From positions 1 through 5,808 of the forward strand of contig CALMNS010000309.1 of assembly GCA_937871635.1 (NCBI GenBank): a DNA stretch of 5,808 bases, written 5' to 3'. The translations under genes and the position numbers were made by a program. Under the pieces are notes generated by a model that made no database searches, had not been told where the DNA came from, and saw only the letters and a program-made list of their open reading frames with translations. Shown piece after piece: positions 5,104-5,808 of the stretch (its first letter is position 1; each line of letters begins with the position of its first letter). This DNA comes from an uncultured Solirubrobacter sp. (lineage in GTDB: Bacteria; Actinomycetota; Thermoleophilia; Solirubrobacterales; Solirubrobacteraceae).

Positions 5104-5808
5104 ATGCCGCCCACCAAGCCGAAGCCCAAGACGACGTCGCGCCCGGCGGCGAAGCCCACGAAGGCCCGCGGACGGCCGCGCGCCGCGCGAGCGCCCGCCT
5201 GGCCGCCGCACCTCGAGCAGCATCAGCTCGACCTGCTCGGGCTCGGGCTCGTCGCCGCCTCGGTCTTCCTCGCGTTCGTGGTCTACCTCGACTGGGACGG
5301 CGGTCAGGCCGGGGAGGGGATCGTCGAAGGGCTGCGCTGGACGATCGGGGCGGCGCACGTCCTCTTCCCGGTCGCCGTGCTCGCCGCGGGAGCGATCCTC
5401 GTGCTCCGCCCCGTCCTGCCGACGGTCCGGCCCTTCCGGGCGGGGGCGCTGTGCCTCTTCACCGCCGCGTGCCTTGGGCTCGCCGCGGGGACGCTCGGCC
5501 TCGGGCCGGCGGGCGACCGGACCGGCTTCTGGGACCCGCTCTTCGCCAAGCCGCGGGGCGGGATGCTGGGGGAGGGCCTGCTCTGGCTCGCCTCGACCCT
5601 CTTCTCGACGTTCGGCGCCCACATCCTCGCCGGCTTCCTGTTCGTCGCGGGCGTGCTGCTGCTCACGGGGGCGTCCGTGGCCGGGCTGCTGCAGACCACG
5701 GGCCGGCGCGCGCGGGAGACGACCACCCAGGTGACCGCGGCGGTGGCGCGCCGCCGCGCCGCCGACGAGCTCGCCGACCTCGAGGCCGACGACCGCACCG
5801 CGGTCACT
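5104..5808 (+). CDS. ftsK: FtsK/SpoIIIE-family DNA translocase, N-terminal part (runs off right edge)
   Basis: FtsK anchors at the division septum and pumps chromosomal DNA during segregation. The 235 codons seen here hold only the tail and membrane domain; the ATPase motor and gamma domain lie outside. Residues 1-35 are a cytoplasmic Lys/Arg/Pro-rich tail (MPPTKPKPKTTSRPAAK, then ARGRPRAARA). Hydrophobic segments follow at about 45-62, 82-101, 112-134 and 158-196, the last probably two helices, matching the FtsK 4TM domain. The motif EGLRWTIG and the segment FSTFGAHILAGFLFVAGVLL are like other actinobacterial FtsK proteins. A charged linker begins at about 200 with RRRAADELADLEADD. The call rests on this membrane architecture and the basic tail. 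A different FtsK-like translocase is possible but would serve a similar role. It is divergent from the response regulator, with 51 bases between start codons. Confidence 0.85.
   Translation, partial: MPPTKPKPKTTSRPAAKPTKARGRPRAARAPAWPPHLEQHQLDLLGLGLVAASVFLAFVVYLDWDGGQAGEGIVEGLRWTIGAAHVLFPVAVLAAGAILVLRPVLPTVRPFRAGALCLFTAACLGLAAGTLGLGPAGDRTGFWDPLFAKPRGGMLGEGLLWLASTLFSTFGAHILAGFLFVAGVLLLTGASVAGLLQTTGRRARETTTQVTAAVARRRAADELADLEADDRTAVT

Noticed and set aside
5062..5622. Minus-strand frames opposite the ftsK start, and a minus-strand frame at 4263-5159 over the regulator
   Set aside because: These are charged, repetitive, motif-free shadows; the plus-strand FtsK membrane domain and the response regulator explain the same bases.

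Overview
The window is GC-rich (roughly 70% by eye), with strong G/C preference at third codon positions. It looks like a chromosomal segment from a high-GC actinobacterium. The MprAB-like two-component pair, the apparently leaderless regulator mRNA and the FtsK with a long Lys/Arg/Pro-rich N-terminal tail fit Actinomycetota. A Thermoleophilia/Solirubrobacterales-type genome is my best guess, by inference only. I saw no insertion sequence, CRISPR array, rRNA or tRNA.

Layout, left to right. (1) 1-1163, minus: the N-terminal 387 codons of a major facilitator superfamily exporter that runs off the left edge. (2) 1164-1275: a short divergent intergenic region. (3) 1276-2646, plus: a membrane-anchored HD-GYP protein, a predicted cyclic-di-GMP phosphodiesterase, with a hairpin starting at its stop codon. 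(4) 2647-2910: a 264-base gap that is not empty. It holds an orphan minus-strand unit with a weak promoter candidate, a purine-rich ribosome-binding site, a five-codon ORF (MAYRK) and an intrinsic terminator with a T tract. A second, 11-bp hairpin lies just after the kinase stop. (5) 2911-5052, minus: a two-component operon, an OmpR/PhoB-family response regulator followed 15 bases later by a HAMP histidine kinase. (6) 5053-5103: a 51-base divergent spacer with a leaderless-type promoter for the regulator and a 7-bp inverted repeat that overlaps its -35 element and frames the ftsK ribosome-binding site. (7) 5104 to the right edge, plus: the N-terminal membrane domain of an FtsK/SpoIIIE-family DNA translocase.

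The kinase and regulator form one signalling unit that probably responds to an envelope or extracytoplasmic signal. The HD-GYP protein is a separate membrane signalling enzyme that would lower cyclic-di-GMP. The exporter is divergent from it and may or may not be functionally linked. The least ordinary part is the 264-base gap: the micro-ORF/terminator unit converges on the HD-GYP gene and could be a small dual-function RNA, a micropeptide gene or a processed tail of the two-component mRNA.
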